This document shows positions 63,822-64,000 of a stretch of 64,000 nucleotides of DNA, in pieces (the first letter of the stretch is position 1; each line of letters starts with the position of its first letter). Below the pieces are notes generated by a model. That model worked only from the letters and a program-made list of their open reading frames with translations, had not been told where the DNA came from and ran no database searches. The stretch comes from Spongiactinospora rosea (GTDB lineage: Bacteria; Actinomycetota; Actinomycetes; Streptosporangiales; Streptosporangiaceae): the NCBI RefSeq assembly GCF_003315795.1, contig NZ_QMEY01000002.1, forward strand, positions 558,001 through 622,000, given 5' to 3'. The position numbers were made by a program, and so were the translations under genes.

Positions 63822-64000
63822 ATGCCCGTCGACCTGAAAAACGATCAACCCTTGGCCTGGGATTCGGCCACGCTCGACCCGGACACCAAGGCGATGCTCG
63901 ACAATCTGCAGGCGAACATCCTGCGCGCCCACGTGCGCGAGCACCTGTCCGTGCTGTTCGTACGGTTCAACAACGCCAGAGAGGGCCGCCGGTTTCTTCG
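63822..64000 (+). CDS. DyP-type peroxidase-like protein, N-terminal part (truncated by window end)
   Basis: The visible 60 residues (MPVDLKNDQPLAWDSATLDP ... LQANILRAHVREHLSVLFVRF) match the start of DyP-type peroxidase-like proteins, where LQxNI(L/V)xxHGR and a following F-x-R-F strand are typical. The ATG is well placed after AAGGAG. The rest lies outside the window, so haem-ligand residues cannot be checked. Confidence 0.6.
   Translation, partial: MPVDLKNDQPLAWDSATLDPDTKAMLDNLQANILRAHVREHLSVLFVRFNNAREGRRFL

Overview
The window is high-GC actinomycete DNA: GTG and TTG starts, ATGA/GTGA gene overlaps, rare TTA codons, and many MarR/TetR/ECF regulators. The order is probably Streptomycetales or Streptosporangiales, but I cannot decide from sequence alone. 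It opens inside a type I polyketide synthase gene and closes inside a DyP-type peroxidase-like gene. I see no tRNA, rRNA, CRISPR array or complete transposon.

Region 1 (1-16.6 kb) is the 3' part of a biosynthetic gene cluster, with every gene on the plus strand and many start/stop overlaps. A PKS module tail with the unusual order KR-DH-ACP is followed by an FkbK/J/I/H-like set for a hydroxymalonyl-ACP extender unit. Next come a class III aminotransferase, an ACP-aryl adenylating fusion, a second adenylating enzyme, an Sfp-type PPTase, a shikimate-dehydrogenase-like enzyme, a HAD phosphatase, a eukaryote-type uracil phosphoribosyltransferase, an EamA exporter with three TTA codons, a PsuG-type C-glycosidase and a WrbA-type quinone reductase. 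A rho-independent-like hairpin closes the run. The HAD + PsuG pair is the combination that C-ribosylates alnumycin and related compounds. My main hypothesis is therefore that this cluster makes a C-ribosylated (C-nucleoside-like) polyketide or aryl-polyketide.

Region 2 (16.6-25 kb) holds accessory genes: MarR/azoreductase/hemerythrin, an aldo-keto reductase with a divergent TetR gene and palindromic operators, a two-domain MazF-like protein, a secreted chitin-binding deacetylase, a P450, and a secreted papain-like protease with an overlapping companion gene. Region 3 (25-28.6 kb) is a scarred stretch: a 25-nt inverted repeat, IS21-like end repeats, a phosphotransferase remnant, a STAS protein, a MerR regulator and a four-repeat secreted protein.

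Region 4 (28.6-45.4 kb) contains Lrp plus a fused indolepyruvate:ferredoxin oxidoreductase, an SDR/TetR pair with perfect operators, an XRE regulator, and SGNH hydrolase/acyltransferase genes. It also has a GerMN lipoprotein/two-component operon, an AurF-like N-oxygenase with an MFS exporter, and a glycine-rich membrane-anchored protein. Region 5 (45.4-55.7 kb) carries two kinds of ECF sigma factor (an ECF41 pair with complementary domain losses, and ECF42 with YCII), a frameshifted NmrA-like gene, and MarR-controlled MFS pumps. Region 6 (55.7-64 kb) is a secreted-protease island: two tandem chymotrypsin-fold paralogues converge on a large subtilase. An aldo-keto reductase and the start of a DyP-like gene follow.
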